A DNA stretch of 64,000 bases, taken from Periplaneta americana (lineage: Eukaryota; Arthropoda; Insecta; Blattodea; Blattidae). Shown here in pieces: positions 46,929 to 59,335 of this stretch. The stretch lies in the NCBI RefSeq assembly GCF_040183065.1, contig NC_091131.1, forward strand, positions 102,921,330-102,985,329, given 5' to 3'. A program made the position numbers and the translations under genes. The notes beneath the pieces were generated by a model that had not been told where the DNA came from, did no database searches, and saw only the letters and a list, made by a program, of their open reading frames with translations. Every line of letters starts with the position of its first letter. Position 1 is the first letter of the stretch.

Positions 46929-47540
46929 TATAATTTATTTCAAGAAATAGTCTGCCCAGGCATCCTGGGTTGCCAAAAACACAGAAAACACACATATAAG
47001 AATAGTAATGATTACAGTAAGATAGATGAGCCAAATTTAAATGTGAACTAGGAGCTTAAGTTTAAGAAATAATAAATTTGTACATATATTTGTAACAATC
47101 ACACACTAACGAATAGAAAAGGGGGGGGGGTATTATGATATTCCGTATAAATGATTTTTCAGAATTGCCACAGACCCTTTAATGGTTGAAGTAATTATTT
47201 TTGGAATGATGTCATGGATTCCAAATGTTTTGATAGTGTTTACAGTTGATCGTGGGATGGTGCCCCTCGCTCCGATCATTAAACCATGTACTTCCCAGGT
47301 GCCTTCCATCTGATATTTTTCTCGAAAATACGGAATAGTAGGCTCATAAATTTGTTGTTTTTCTTTGTTGACCTCGGATAGTTGGGTCTGGCTCATCTCA
47401 AATCTAATCTTTACTATTAGTCTTGTCTAGAGCCACGATGTCCGCTCTTCTAATTCCGCCGCCTTCAGACGCAACGCAGTGCACCTCTTCATGGACCTCG
47501 AAGGATTTGTTTCTAAGGGCTTGTGCTATTATTCAGCGTG
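46830..47540 (-). pseudogene. LINE 3' end with (TAA)n tail (minus strand)
   Basis: On the minus strand ALRNKSFEVHEEVHCVASEG and RRADIVALDK are followed, after a shift, by MSQTQLSEVNKEKQQIYEPT, IPYFREKYQM and EVHGLMIGARGTIP, ending KGSVAILKNHLY. This is the C terminus of an insect non-LTR retrotransposon ORF2 (endonuclease-like end of R2-type or related clades). A 3' UTR with AACCCAGGATGCCTGGGC leads into (ATT)n at 46830-46928. Confidence 0.82.
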
Positions 47541-47896
47541 GCAATTAATGTTTCTATTATACTCCTAATTGAACCGTTGAGCAAAGTAAACATATTACAT
47601 TTTGTCCGACAGAACAACAAAGAAGTTCTCCTTCTCATTCTTTACGAAACCACCTCTTACTGCTTGTAGAGACAGAGTTTGTAGAGCGACATGACACCGC
47701 CACTGTTTGCCTTCAGTACGTGAATGAAACACACAGCAATGAACAGGAAACTCCTCGTAACCGTTTGAATGTCTGTGACTACACGATGTAATCACGACAC
47801 CCGCGTTGGTCACCGCTGCTCCACAGTCTCCAAGCAAACCGCAACAGTGTAGTTAGTGTATGTATGGAGTACTGTACAGCTCGGAGGCATCCAACT

Positions 47897-49185
47897 CAGT
47901 GGCGGCTCCTGCATATTTCTTAAGAGGAGGAAAGAAGTTAACAGCACGAAATGACACCTTCTTGAATGAAACGTGCTACAAATTAGCCTGCATGCATACA
48001 TGTAAGACCAGGTAGTGTTGGGGTTGGCCTTCCCTTATGTATAGCAATAATCTGTTCTTGTAAACTGAGTTTCCTAAATTGTCCAAAATATATTATGTTT
48101 TCACTTCCATTCATTGTTGAATAATTGCGCAAATTAACAATTACAAGGAAATTCACAACCTCGTGGCATTTTTCGAGCACACTACAGCATCACAAGTGTT
48201 GGAAGAGACAAGCTACTAACTCGTAAACGGAACCGTTTTATGGAAATGGAAATGGGAATGGGAAATAATCTGAGGAAAGCGAGAACACTGCACCCACGCA
48301 CGTGGTCTGTGTTGCCACATGTACATTTTACAAGTTCAGTATCACATGCTTTTGAAGAATGTCAGTTCTTGTGAAGTCATACTATCATTATTGTTCAAAG
48401 CTGCCGGTGGCCGATTAATTTTTTATGTTAAAAATGATGTAGTTTGGAGTACCTACGTTCAGTTTCAAATATATTTGTATAAAACTGACAACTTAGCTGT
48501 TGCCCTGTCTAGTAAACAATGAATAGAAGTGAATTTCAAGGGCCAACTACTTAGAACTACTTCCTCTTTGTTTTACATAAACCCGACTTTAACTTTCAAA
48601 TATCCACGAAAGTTTCAAACCATGAATAGTAGCCTATATAAAGTGCAATGAATAATATTTTTGATTTATAATTAAAAAAAACTTTACATGATGTCTTTCA
48701 TAGCATTGCGGTAAAACTGTTTTTGTTGTGTCTTCTCCTAGATGTGTTATAGTCCGGTTGAATGCAATATCGTTAGGTGGCAGCGGTAGCGAGCTTGCTG
48801 CACGACCAGTCAGTTTCTATTTCCCGCCCATGCGCTGATTCAGAGGAGGATCTCCTCCCTCTCCGTTCATTTACTTGCTTTAAAACTCTGCTTATTTCTC
48901 TGGCCGCTAGTGCGCTGTTGTCTATGTGTGTTAACTGCAGTAGAGGAGGAATGGAGTGCCTTTCCTAAACACAGATAATCTCGCATCTTTCTCACAGTTT
49001 TCTACAGCACATGAGCGCGCGTCGTTTAAAACTCGATCAACCGAGTTTTTCTTATAGCTGTGAACTTAAAAATTATCGAATCTTCCTCGAATTTCAAGGC
49101 ACATATTTTATTTGGCATTTACTTTCAAAAGAAGAAAATGTGAGGAGGACGTTCCTCCCTTCCCTCCCCCGAGGAACCGCCACTG
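47897..49185. mobile_element. Non-autonomous hAT, 1.3 kb, exact 8-bp duplication
   Basis: Ends CAGTGGCGGCTCCT and AGGAACCGCCACTG are inverted repeats; ATCCAACT is duplicated exactly (47889-47896 and 49186-49193). A minus-strand frame at 47983-48180 includes KLSLQEQIIAIHKGRPTPTL, resembling the first-exon region of ZMYM1-like hAT transposases, so it is probably a deletion derivative of that group. No catalytic domain remains. Confidence 0.9.
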
Positions 49186-49300
49186 ATCCAACTCTACTTA
49201 CACAGTTCAGGTCTGCTGTTCATTGAAAATGCGAAAACAAAACAAAGTTAGGAGCTTCAAGATCAGTGCTCTAACAGAAGAATTTGGTAGCAAGCACTCC

Positions 49301-49302
<2 letters not shown>

Positions 49303-49391
<89 letters not shown>

Positions 49392-49480
49392 TTTATTTTA
49401 GCTGGCAGAGTTAAGGCCCTAAGGCCTTCTCTTCCACTCAACCAGCAAAAGGAGGAAATGTATTTTATCAGAAAGAAGGA
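49303..49480 (-). repeat. LINE 3' UTR end with (ATT)n tail (minus strand)
   Basis: Read on the minus strand GGTTGAGTGGAAGAGAAGGC then CTTAACTCTGCCAGCT and AAATAAATCATTATT... This 3' end (an AAGGCC..GGCCTTAA hairpin and polyadenylation-like AATAAA) recurs in many insect LINEs. The ORF is not seen. Confidence 0.75.
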
Positions 49481-49499
49481 GAAAATTTTCATTTGAAAC

Positions 49500-49760
49500 A
49501 CTTAAAATGTTTACAGTCATTCATTGCAATATAGGTATACAGACTAGTAAAATACACAGTCAATATAATTTGTTTTAGTTTAAATTTGTACTGCAATCTA
49601 TGTCTTTTTTTAATTTTGTTAATTCCAACCTTTAATAAAATTATATTGTAAAAATCAGAGGTAGACAAATTCCGAAGACAAGTAGTCATGGCGACTAAAT
49701 TTTTTTTATGTGACGCCTGAATAAAAATCGTGATTGTTTTAAATATATAAGTTCTAAATT
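49500..49760. other. Unassigned, possibly LINE 3' UTR
   Basis: AT-rich; may continue the LINE 3' UTR but nothing is diagnostic. Confidence 0.25.
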
Positions 49761-49764
49761 TTCG

Positions 49765-50234
49765 TTTCTCTCTGAGGCTAAACTCAAAGAAGGAATATTT
49801 GTGGGACCCAACATAAGTAGTTTGATGAAAGCTGAATACTGTGAAAATTTAATGACCCATGAAGAACGACTGGCTTGGACAGAATTTAAGAATGTGGTTG
49901 GCAATTTCTTGCGGAATAGGCAACACATAGATTTCAAAAACGTTGTAGAAAATATGTTGGTAGCTATGAAAAATTTAGGATGCAAAATGAGCATTAAAAT
50001 TCATTTCCTTCACGCCATTTTGACTTATTCCCTGATTATCTTGGAGATTATAGCGAAGAGTACGGAGAAAGTGTTCATCAAGACATGAAAGAAATAGAAA
50101 AGCGTTATCAAGGCAGATGGGTTGTAGTGATGATGGCTGACTACTATTGGTCTATGAAAAGAGACAGTGTGGAGCTGCAACATAAAAGACAATCTCGAGG
50201 ACAGAACTTCCAGATGAAGAGGAAGCGGTATTGA
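49765..50234 (+). pseudogene. Fragment of a repeated arthropod protein of unknown type, probably transposon-borne
   Basis: SEAKLKEGIFVGPNISSLMK, HEERLAWTEFKNVVGNFL, MKNLGCKMSIKIHFLH then, after a frameshift near 50015, FPDYLGDYSEEYGESVHQDM, EKRYQGRWVVVMMADYYW. I recognise this block (K-E-G-I-F-V-G-P ... H-Q-D-I ... M-L-A-D-Y-C-W) from many arthropod predicted proteins that occur in high copy number. It looks like the C-terminal part of a mobile-element protein but I cannot name the superfamily. The histidine/aspartate in VHQDM and the cysteine-to-tyrosine change in ADYYW are notable. Confidence 0.6.
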
Positions 50235-50239
50235 AAAAT

Positions 50240-51245
50240 GAATCTGCATGAGACTTGAAATGAGTTGAACCTAAATTGTGAATATGAACAAGATAGTGCT
50301 ATTTGATTTTGTTTATGGTATAGATATCTTCAGAGATTACTTGATTTATGAATTGAAATGTGTTAATACTGCATGAATGGCAATTCTTAAAATCATCATA
50401 AAAATTGTTTCATACGTGATAGGCAAAATCTGACTTCAGATCCTTCAACAGAAGTTTACAATTAACCAAAAACAACTTCGATATTAAAAGCCTTGAACCA
50501 AAATTTAATTTCATAACCCTGTGTAATCTGCAATTGATTAAAATAGGCTGAAGTAAAGTCTTTGGGGATAGTATGAGTTTCGATGCTGATATAAGAAGTG
50601 TTTGCATCTTACTGCCCTAGATCTTAGGGCTAGATGCTCGAGGATAGGACCTGCTTCTGTCAGGGGTGGCTCACTTTTCAGTGTCGGATTCACTAATGTC
50701 ACGCAGGTCACCTGTCGAAATTGGACAATCATCGCACAATGGACCATGTAAGTTTATGTACAGAGACCAGTTCCAGTTCTAGCCCTCGAAAAGCCAAGTC
50801 AAGCCAAGTCTAGAATATGCCTAATTTTGTTCCCTCTTATCATTAGATAGTAAGATTAATAAAGTTATTTATGAAGAAGCTCGTCGTATGATGTTACTGA
50901 GCGAAAATAGCATGGCGGCAATGCAGGACTATTACCTACTGGAACAGGCAGAGAGACCCAGAATAAATGTATTTTTTTTTTGACGAAATAAAGGAAAAAA
51001 TACTCATGCAAATAAAGAAATTCAGCAAAATGAAAAGTTAAATTCTTTATTATTCTACTCTTATTTTAATCTCTTTCATTTCTATTTTATACGAGTTTAT
51101 TGTACCCAAAGAAAGACGAATATCAGAAATGAATATCTGATTTAATGTTACTAATATAAAATATTATAGTAATGCAATTTTAGTCAGTTATTAATTTAAT
51201 AGTGCTGTATTAACTGCGAGGTTATTACATAGTCAATGGTGTTGG
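50240..51245. other. Unassigned sequence
   Basis: No gene or repeat recognised. Confidence 0.35.
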
Positions 51246-51249
51246 TGAT

Positions 51250-51435
51250 AACAAGATGGTGTACTTGCCGAGATGAGTCCAAAGATTGGCCATTAGATTA
51301 TCTAACATTCACCTTACAGTTGGGGAAAACCTCGGAAAAAATCTCAACCATGTAATTAGCCCAAGCGGGATTCGATCGTACGCTCGAAAGCAGTCTAGGA
51401 AAATCTATCCATTTCGATAGCCCCTGAGATGGACC
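51250..51435 (-). repeat. Diverged tRNA-derived SINE
   Basis: On the minus strand a weak box B (GATCGAATCCCGC) is followed by GGTTGAGATTTTTTCCGAGG and TTTTCCCCAACTG, the family A-like body. Many changes; old. Confidence 0.55.
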
Positions 51436-51485
51436 AGTGGTCAGTAACGAATAACATTTGCTTTAAATTAATACATTCCTGTGGT

Positions 51486-52068
<583 letters not shown>

Positions 52069-52217
52069 ACTTTTTTTTAGTTCTTATAACCGTAATAGAT
52101 GCAGAAAACGTTCCAGGTCAGCCTGTCGACTTTATATTGTACACAGTCATATACAGGCTTCACATTTTTGTCACACTGAATTTATCGAGAAATATAGTCT
52201 TGTACGGAGGGAGTTAA

Positions 52218-52377
52218 GGGTGCTATTCATAGACATTTCGCTAGCCCGCGCTATGAGCGTGCTAAAAAGGATTCATATCATATCATATGGCTAACACTGG
52301 TTTATGAATACGAAAAACGTTAGTTCGCTGATCATCCACCGAAAGTCCGCGCTAAGAATGTCTATGAATAGGGCCCC
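52218..52377. repeat. MITE, 160 bp, TTAA/CTAA flanks
   Basis: GGGTGCTATTCATAGACATT at the left and AATGTCTATGAATAGGGCCC at the right are inverted; CGCTAxxCCGCGCT words follow. TTAA precedes; CTAA follows. Confidence 0.75.
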
Positions 52378-52384
52378 TAATGTC

Positions 52385-53015
52385 TAGCACTCACTGCGGA
52401 AGTGGCGGTACAGTAGGCCTACGGTCAATGTAAATAATGGAGCATATCATCACAACACTCCAACTTAATTTCAATGGTTTGCACAACCGAAACGTTTTGA
52501 ACAAATATGTTTGCCCCTCCTTTGACTACAATTGCATTTCAGAATTAATCATATCATAAAAAATAAACAGAAGTTTTATGCATATTATATACAAACTGTA
52601 ATTCACATCTATTTATTTAAATAACTACTATTACAATGACAAAATATACATTTTGAGATTATGTAACTGAAACCTTTTCCAATTGTCATTAAGCACAAAT
52701 CGCTGAAAAACTGCGAATGGTCACAATTAGAATCTGCATCTCTTGCAGCAAGAAACAACTGCAATTGTTCCGTATATTTTTTACTGCCAGAGTGAATTTG
52801 AATAACTCGTCGTCTCTCTTTCTATCTTCAGTTCCACTTTGCACACTTTACAGAATATGTTACCGTTCCTTGCACAAAAATAATCATTTCCAAATTCTGA
52901 AATAAACAACTGCAGTGTAGATATTGGTGGCGGCATGTCTCCTAGTCTGACTGAACGGGATCACAGTGAACTCATCGAAATACAAACATACGAAACAACG
53001 TGCACTTTTACATAA
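52385..53015. other. Unassigned sequence
   Basis: No gene or repeat recognised. Confidence 0.35.
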
Positions 53016-53028
53016 CACAGGTCAGAAC

Positions 53029-53706
53029 TAGAGATGAACAACAACAGCATCCGCAAAGCCGAAAACCCGCACGACAATGTTGTACACGTCGCGTCCTTGA
53101 CGTAAAGACTGGTTGTGAGTCTTCCGAGACTCAATATTGTGATCAAGTCCCGAAGTCAGCAGTTGTTTATACCTGACTGAACTTTTATCTAGTTTGGCAA
53201 CTGTTATATATGTATAAACAATCAAGTAGCCTATTTGAAACATCTCTACCTTTCAGCGTATAATAATCCGTCCCCCAGTCTTTATTTAATTACTAGGCCC
53301 TTATTAAAAGATTGGAATTTTCTTTTCATACGTTTAAGATCAAGCGTGCAATGTCAAGTAAAAAGTTGTTAAAATCATGTTTCATGTTTCTTAGAAATGC
53401 AAATTTATTTGAGAATTGTTTTTTTTTCTATTTATATAACCATAGGTAATATCATATAATAGAACCAAAATATTTTGATAACTAAAACACTGTTCTGTTT
53501 TGTCTTTTTGTCTCATTTAAACATTTATGTTATTTATTTCAATTATGTATCTTATTCAAAGTTACGAAATCTTTCCACGCCGACCAAATGCTATTTCGAG
53601 TATAACGAGCGAGACTCGAAGAGCACGAGAATGTCGAGACGAGACTCGAAAGACAAATGCAACGAACACAGCGAGCGAGAGCGGCAGTTAGTTTTGTTCA
53701 TCTCTA
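53029..53706. mobile_element. Non-autonomous hAT, 678 bp, exact 8-bp duplication
   Basis: Ends TAGAGATGAACAA and TTGTTCATCTCTA are exact inverted repeats. GTCAGAAC is duplicated at 53021-53028 and 53707-53714. The right interior has GAGACTCGAA words repeated. No coding content. Confidence 0.9.
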
Positions 53707-53798
53707 GTCAGAACTCACGAAGGTCTTCTAACCTGCTTGTGTCACGAGCAGTGGCGTGTGGTGAGAAATAATCTTGGTGGTGCACAAATATTTAGGCC

Positions 53799-53834
<36 letters not shown>

Positions 53835-53917
53835 TATTATTACCGGTATTATTACCGGTATTATTATTATTATTATTATTACTGGTATTATTATTACCGG
53901 TATTATTATTATTACTG

Positions 53918-53979
<62 letters not shown>

Positions 53980-53980
53980 G
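53799..53980. repeat. (TTA)n microsatellite with ACCGGTA interruptions
   Basis: TTA units broken by TACCGGTATTA or TACTGGTATTA about six times. Confidence 0.95.
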
Positions 53981-54025
53981 TACTATCTACTACATAACTT
54001 TCAGCATATGTTATAGACTTATTAC

Positions 54026-56875
54026 TAGACATCGGATTTTTAGGCACTAAAAATTGCAGTTTTAGGCGCCTAAAATAAGCTCAAAATTTGTAAAATTAGG
54101 CTCTATTTTAATGAAAATAGGCATTTTAGGCACATCAAGGTATCATACTTATTTCTTTCACTGAAACTTTTAGTTATACACTAAAATACGCACAAAAAAG
54201 TATGTTTAAACATTAAAAAAGAATACTATATTATATTTATAAACAGAGCTGCACAAATTTAATATATTGAAACTAATGAAATAATGATTATTGATATCAA
54301 GATTACTCATTTTAAGTTATTGAAATTCAGTTCCATGCTCAGACTTTATTATAATTATCTGCACAGTACACCACCAGAATTTTTTCTAAATTCTCCACAG
54401 TTAACCTTTGCCTTTTGTCACTGAGAATCATTTTGAAAGCAGAAAAACTTCTTTCAACCGAAACTGATGTGAGAGGCGCAAATTTTAAATTGGGTACAAT
54501 AGAAACATCAATACTTACTGGAACATTTACACTTTCCCCCGATATCACTCTTGATACTTTTTCCAACAATGAAAATCCTACATTCTTATTTAATACGTTG
54601 TCCCACTTATTTTTAACTTTTTTCCCAGTTTCGCCCAAAGCAGAATGTATGTTCACTTGAGCTTCCTTTACTATTGTTATTTGGCTACAAAGAGATTGTT
54701 TTTCACGTTCTAATTGTTCAATGCTTGCAGGTATGAAAGAAAAGTTTGATGTTATGTAGGCAATATCGTTTTTCACTCGTGAGTCATTCAGACAATCTTT
54801 CACTGCTTTCACACACGCTGCACTATCAGTTTCAGGTAATTTATCAATAACTGTGACCATTTCTCTAAAATACTTGGAATAATACACCACTGACTGAATC
54901 CAGGTTCCCCATCGTGTAACAACCGGCTGAGGTGGGAGTGGGATATCTGGAAAGTTCTCTCTGAATATTGAAATCCTGGATGGGGCTTTACAAAAACATT
55001 TTTTTGTGTTAGAAATAAACGAATTGACAAGAGGAAATTCATTCCGGATTGTTTCAGAAACCCTGTGAAGGCCATGTGCTAGACAGGTTACATGCGTGAG
55101 GTTAGGATAAAATGTTTTAAGAAGTAGAGCTGCAGCAACCATGTATGAGGCAGCATCAGTACAAAACAACAGAACTTTAGAATCGTCTATATTACCTGAG
55201 TATAAAGACTGTAGGCCTTTATTTACAAAATAAGCAATGCCTTAGCTATTCACTTTCGAAAGTTCCTTAACACATACGAGGTGTGGAATCGAAGGTCCAT
55301 CAGGACTAAGTTTTCCTACTACCATATTTGCTATATACCTATTCATAGGATCTGAGGTTTCATCCACAGAGATCCATATGTAAGAATCACCTATATACTC
55401 CCGAATGGAAGCTAAAGTTTCATTGTATATTCTGTCTAAGTAATTTTTTCTTAGGGTCGACTGAGATGGGATATTTTGTTTGCAGTATTTTTGTAAAAAC
55501 TGTCTTAAAACCGGATTTTCAATTGCATTCCAGGGAATGTTAGCAGCAACAAACGCTCTGGTTAAATCAGCATAGAAATTGCTGCTGAGATTGGATGAAG
55601 TAGGCTGTGTTAGTAAAGTTTGTTGCAGTTGATTTTTCTGCTGAGCTTTAGCCTTATGAGCCGCTCCTTGCACATGCTGCTTTAGGTGGCACTTCTTTTC
55701 TTGCGAAATCTAAAAATGTAAAGTAAACTGAATTAAAATAAAATCCTAATTGTTGTATTGCCGTATTTCTATCACAAAGTTAGTGGGTTCGAACAATCAA
55801 AATTTTAATGACCTGCAAATACTTTAACTATCGGAAGTTAAAAGGTTAAAGTGTAGTGGTCTTAAAAAGAATTATACCTCTGGATAGCTCAGTCAATGTA
55901 TAAATATTATAGGCCTACTCATTAAAATTAATAGAATTTATATATTTCAACTATTGTTACATACCTGTTTGCTACAAATCTTGCAGAATATTATTTTTCC
56001 ATCATAAGTGAATTCTGAATATTCTGTTAGCCATTGCCGGATCAATGTAGATTTTGCACTTATATTTTTCGGCATTATCGCGTTAAACTTCACAGGAAAA
56101 GTCCTACCGCTCAAAACTTCTCAACACAAATAAGGTGAGGGAAAGAGCAACTGTTAACGAGCATTCAAATGAACCGTTGTTATTGAGATTCAATTGGACA
56201 AAAATACAAAGTTCCACTTATTGTTGCATTTCCTGGTAGTGTTAACACTAGGAGGGCCATTCTTTTAAATATTTTGTAACGGTTTACCCTACTAATTCGC
56301 AATTTTACGACTTTTCATAAATATTTCAAAAACACTCTTTCTCCAAAAATTGTGATTTTATGACACTCTGACGGGCAGTACAGCTAATCGGTTTCAGACC
56401 GAAAACAGTCATTTTTATAGTATAGTATATCTCTGAATCGGTACCAGCACATGTTGTGATTGTTGCCTGCTTCAAAACTGAGGTTGGTTCTTTGTTGGCA
56501 TTTATGCCTCCAAACATGTTAAATTCGATGAAATCTATTGCGAGTGTCGTGAGATTCAAAACATTTTGTTTCCTTTATCAATGGTTTCATGGCCGGTGTG
56601 AAGCAAACTTTCCACTTTTTAAATGCCTTAAATTTCGCAGTGAATGCATGTATACATTATAAAAAGTAAGAGTAAAATGCGAAACTTTACAGTGAGTTAG
56701 GCATTTTTAGGCGAATATTAACAAATTAGGCTCTAATAACCGTTTTAGGGCATTTTAGGGCACTATAAAACTCTTTTAATACCTTTCAATTTCTATGAAA
56801 CACAAATATTAATAATTATTTTTACTTTTCTCCTAAAGAAACAAAATAGGCATTTGCCCTACAATCCGATGTCTG
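54026..56875 (-). mobile_element. CGGBP1-like hAT inserted in the larger hAT
   Basis: Ends TAGACATCGGATT and AATCCGATGTCTG are inverted (first base differs). CTTATTAC is duplicated exactly at 54018-54025 and 56876-56883. TTAGGC words crowd both ends (54039-54135 and 56696-56860), likely transposase-binding subterminal repeats. One spliced transposase gene lies inside. Length 2850 bp. Confidence 0.93.
54339..56075 (-). pseudogene. hAT transposase, CGGBP1-like, two exons, one in-frame stop
   Basis: Exon 1 (56075-55965) reads MPKNISAKSTLIRQWLTEYS and ends FCKICSKQ at a GTATGT donor. Exon 2 starts at 55709 with ISQEKKCHLKQHVQGAAHK, so the BED finger's C-x2-C and H-x5-H pairs sit on different exons. 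The core has SVDETSD, FCTDAASYM, CLAHGLHR and TRWGTW; the C terminus has SVSVERSFSAFKM. One TAA at 55242-55244 interrupts an otherwise open 457-codon exon 2. Total about 493 codons, almost the length of its relative at 19692-21176. Recently dead, or the stop is a single-copy or assembly change. Confidence 0.9.
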
Positions 56876-57109
56876 CTTATTACATTTTGTTAGTCAAGAA
56901 ATTACAATTAATCAGTTTCTGATGTAGGTCCATTAATAGCAAAATAAAGTGTTCAATTTCAATTGTAGCACACTAAATACTGTTTTCGTAATATGGTGTC
57001 CTATAACAAAGTTCACACGCTTTTGTACAAAGTGTTAAGTTTCACTTCTAGCACACTATAAAATACTGTATAATACTGTATTGCAATATTATTTTAATTT
57101 ATATAAAAT

Positions 57110-59335
57110 TCACACGATTTTGTACAAAAAATCTGCTCTTCTTTCTTTCGATTTCGCAAATTTGTCTATGACTTTGTTGTTGAAATCTGGAATTTCAGAA
57201 ATAAATTTCCTTTCTATGGATAACATAGATAACGCTGTGAGTCTTTCTTGGAGCATTGAATTTCTAAGAAATGTTTTGACACGTTTAAGTGTAGAAAAAC
57301 ATCGCTCTGCCTCTGATGTTGTCATTGGAATTGTAATTATAATCTTGAGAAATCTTAGACATTCCCCAAACGTTTCAGTTAAGTTTCTCTCGTGTATGAA
57401 AGAGTAGAGTGCCATGGCTCCCGACATGCATCTGAATTCGTTCCTGCAATAAATCACTCCCAATTCTGTGCGGAGCTTTTTCGAATCCAAGAATGGGTAG
57501 GCCTGAACTGTTAAATTGAGGTATTTGTCGGGGAAACACTGCACATATCTTGCAAAACATTCTGGCAGAAACAAGTTAGCAGCTACGAGATGACCTGTGA
57601 ACGAGAACCTTTCTTTTGCTTGGCAGATAATTACATCACAGACTTCTTTGGCTTCCATGATCCTCGTGAACTTGCCGTCTCGCCTCCGCTTTGCTGGACT
57701 CTCTTCTTCAGGACTATTTTCATTTGTGCCTATATTATTTCTAATTTTTGAAATCTCATGTATGAACTGCTCAATGTTTTCTTTAGCGATAACTGGGTCT
57801 AATTCTCTCGTTTGCAATTGTTTGAAAAGTATGTCAACGTGAGGCATGATTTGATGAAACAATGAGAGCCAAAATACAAAATCATCATCTTTTAGTGTTC
57901 TTTTCAGCCCAGTTGCCTGTTCTATTGTGGATTTGTGTTTGATGTCTTCCTGCATTTCAATTGTCCCCATACATTCCAGGATTTCTTCTCTGTACTCGTA
58001 AACAGTGTTTACGGTGCGAGAGTGAAAATTCCATCTCGTTGGTACAGGGCGAGGAAGACGTTTCCCTACTATCTTGTCTAAAACATTGGTTCTCTGTGGA
58101 GAATTAGAAAAGAATGTACAAAATCCTCCAAGGCTAGCAAAAAATATTCTGACATGTCGATTAATTGAGGCTGCATTTGCCATGATAAGGTTCAGCTGAT
58201 GGGCATGGCAGTGTACATATTGAGCATTTGGATAGAACTCTTTAATTCTTTTTTGTACTCCATTACTGCCCCCACTCATGACCGCACATCCATCGTAAGT
58301 TTGAGCAATTAATTTACTGGGGTCTTCTGCGACATGTCTGTCAATTTCCTCCTTTATACAAATACACAAAGATTCGGCATTCTGTTGAGGAGGGTTCTTA
58401 TAGGCCCAGAATCTCTCTACTGGCTTTCCATTTGCAATGTATCGGTAAATCATTACTAGTTGAGTAGCATTCGATACATCTGTCGTCTCATCAGCCATGA
58501 CTGCTAAGAAGTCAGCATTCTTTATTTCTTTTGAAATCTCATCATGGCATACATCCAAAATGGCTTGAAGGATTTCGTTCTGTATAGTGTTTGATGTGCC
58601 CTTAAACACTGTTGCTTTTTCCAAATGTTCCTTAAGAGCTATGTCTAATTCGGAACTAAAATTGATGAAGCCACGAAAAATACCAGCATTTAAAGATGAG
58701 TCTCTTTCATCGTGATCTCTTAAAGCTAACTCAAAAGCTCAGCAAAACCGAACGCAATTGATTATGATATTCAGCACATATCTGTTCTTGTTAACTTTAT
58801 CATTATGAAGTTCAACAGATCGCCTATAACTTGAATCCAATTGTGCCTGTATGTTTGTTTGACCCAATACTGCTAAATTTAGCATATTGTTGATGTGTGC
58901 AGCAGAAGAATCGTGTTTTTTTAATTCTTTCGTGCATATGGTTCAAATCAATCATACCTGCAGAAATAATAATTAAAATTACTTAGTTACTACGCACAGT
59001 CCTAAGTTCAGACAGAGAAATAAATAAAACTTATAAAACATACCTGTTTTTGTCCATGAATGTTCACCGCCAAACAACAGGCAAGGAAAACAAAAGACAG
59101 CATTCTTTATATTGCAGCCGCATAACCACTCACATTTTTCGTAAATCCGACTGTTGAATTTTCTCGTCACTTCTCTATTATTGTTCTTCGTCACTTGTTG
59201 TAATTTTAAATCAGGTGTAGGTCTACCCAACTTCTTTTTTTCTATCTTTTCATCTAGAGGTCGTATAGAAAATGGTCTACTTAAAAGACTTTGCACACTA
59301 TTCATTGTAACATTTATGATGGAACGAGCTAACAA
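57110..59335 (-). pseudogene. hAT transposase, ZMYM1-like, lightly damaged
   Basis: Exon 1 (59335-59044) ends with a TTF-type zinc-finger start: RIYEKCEWLCGC, FCFPCLLFGGEHSWTKTG. After an 86-bp GT-AG intron exon 2 resumes MIDLNHMHERIKK. A shift in an A-run near 58920 and a TGA at 58739-58741 break the DUF4371-like segment (SLNAGIFRGFINFSSELD). From 58624 a 504-codon frame is open to the stop: MADETTDVSNATQLV and QTYDGCAVMSGG hold the catalytic aspartates, HCHAHQLNL and PTRWNFHS follow, and TTSEAERCFSTLKRVKTFLR is the hATC domain. Zinc finger MYM-type 1 proteins in vertebrates descend from this group. Two breaks only, so fairly young. Confidence 0.9.

Larger units (their letters stand above)
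46085..47818 (-). mobile_element. hAT element relic split by a LINE insertion
   Basis: Ends CAGCGGTGACCAA (46085) and TTGGTCACCGCTG (47806-47818) are exact 13-bp inverted repeats, with looser pairing further in (GTGATTACATxG in both). CTCTACAG (46077-46084) and CTCCACAG (47819-47826) are a 7-of-8 duplication. A GTF2IRD2-like hAT transposase remnant lies on the minus strand near the left end, and a minus-strand LINE with its (TAA)n tail occupies about 46830-47540. Confidence 0.8.
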
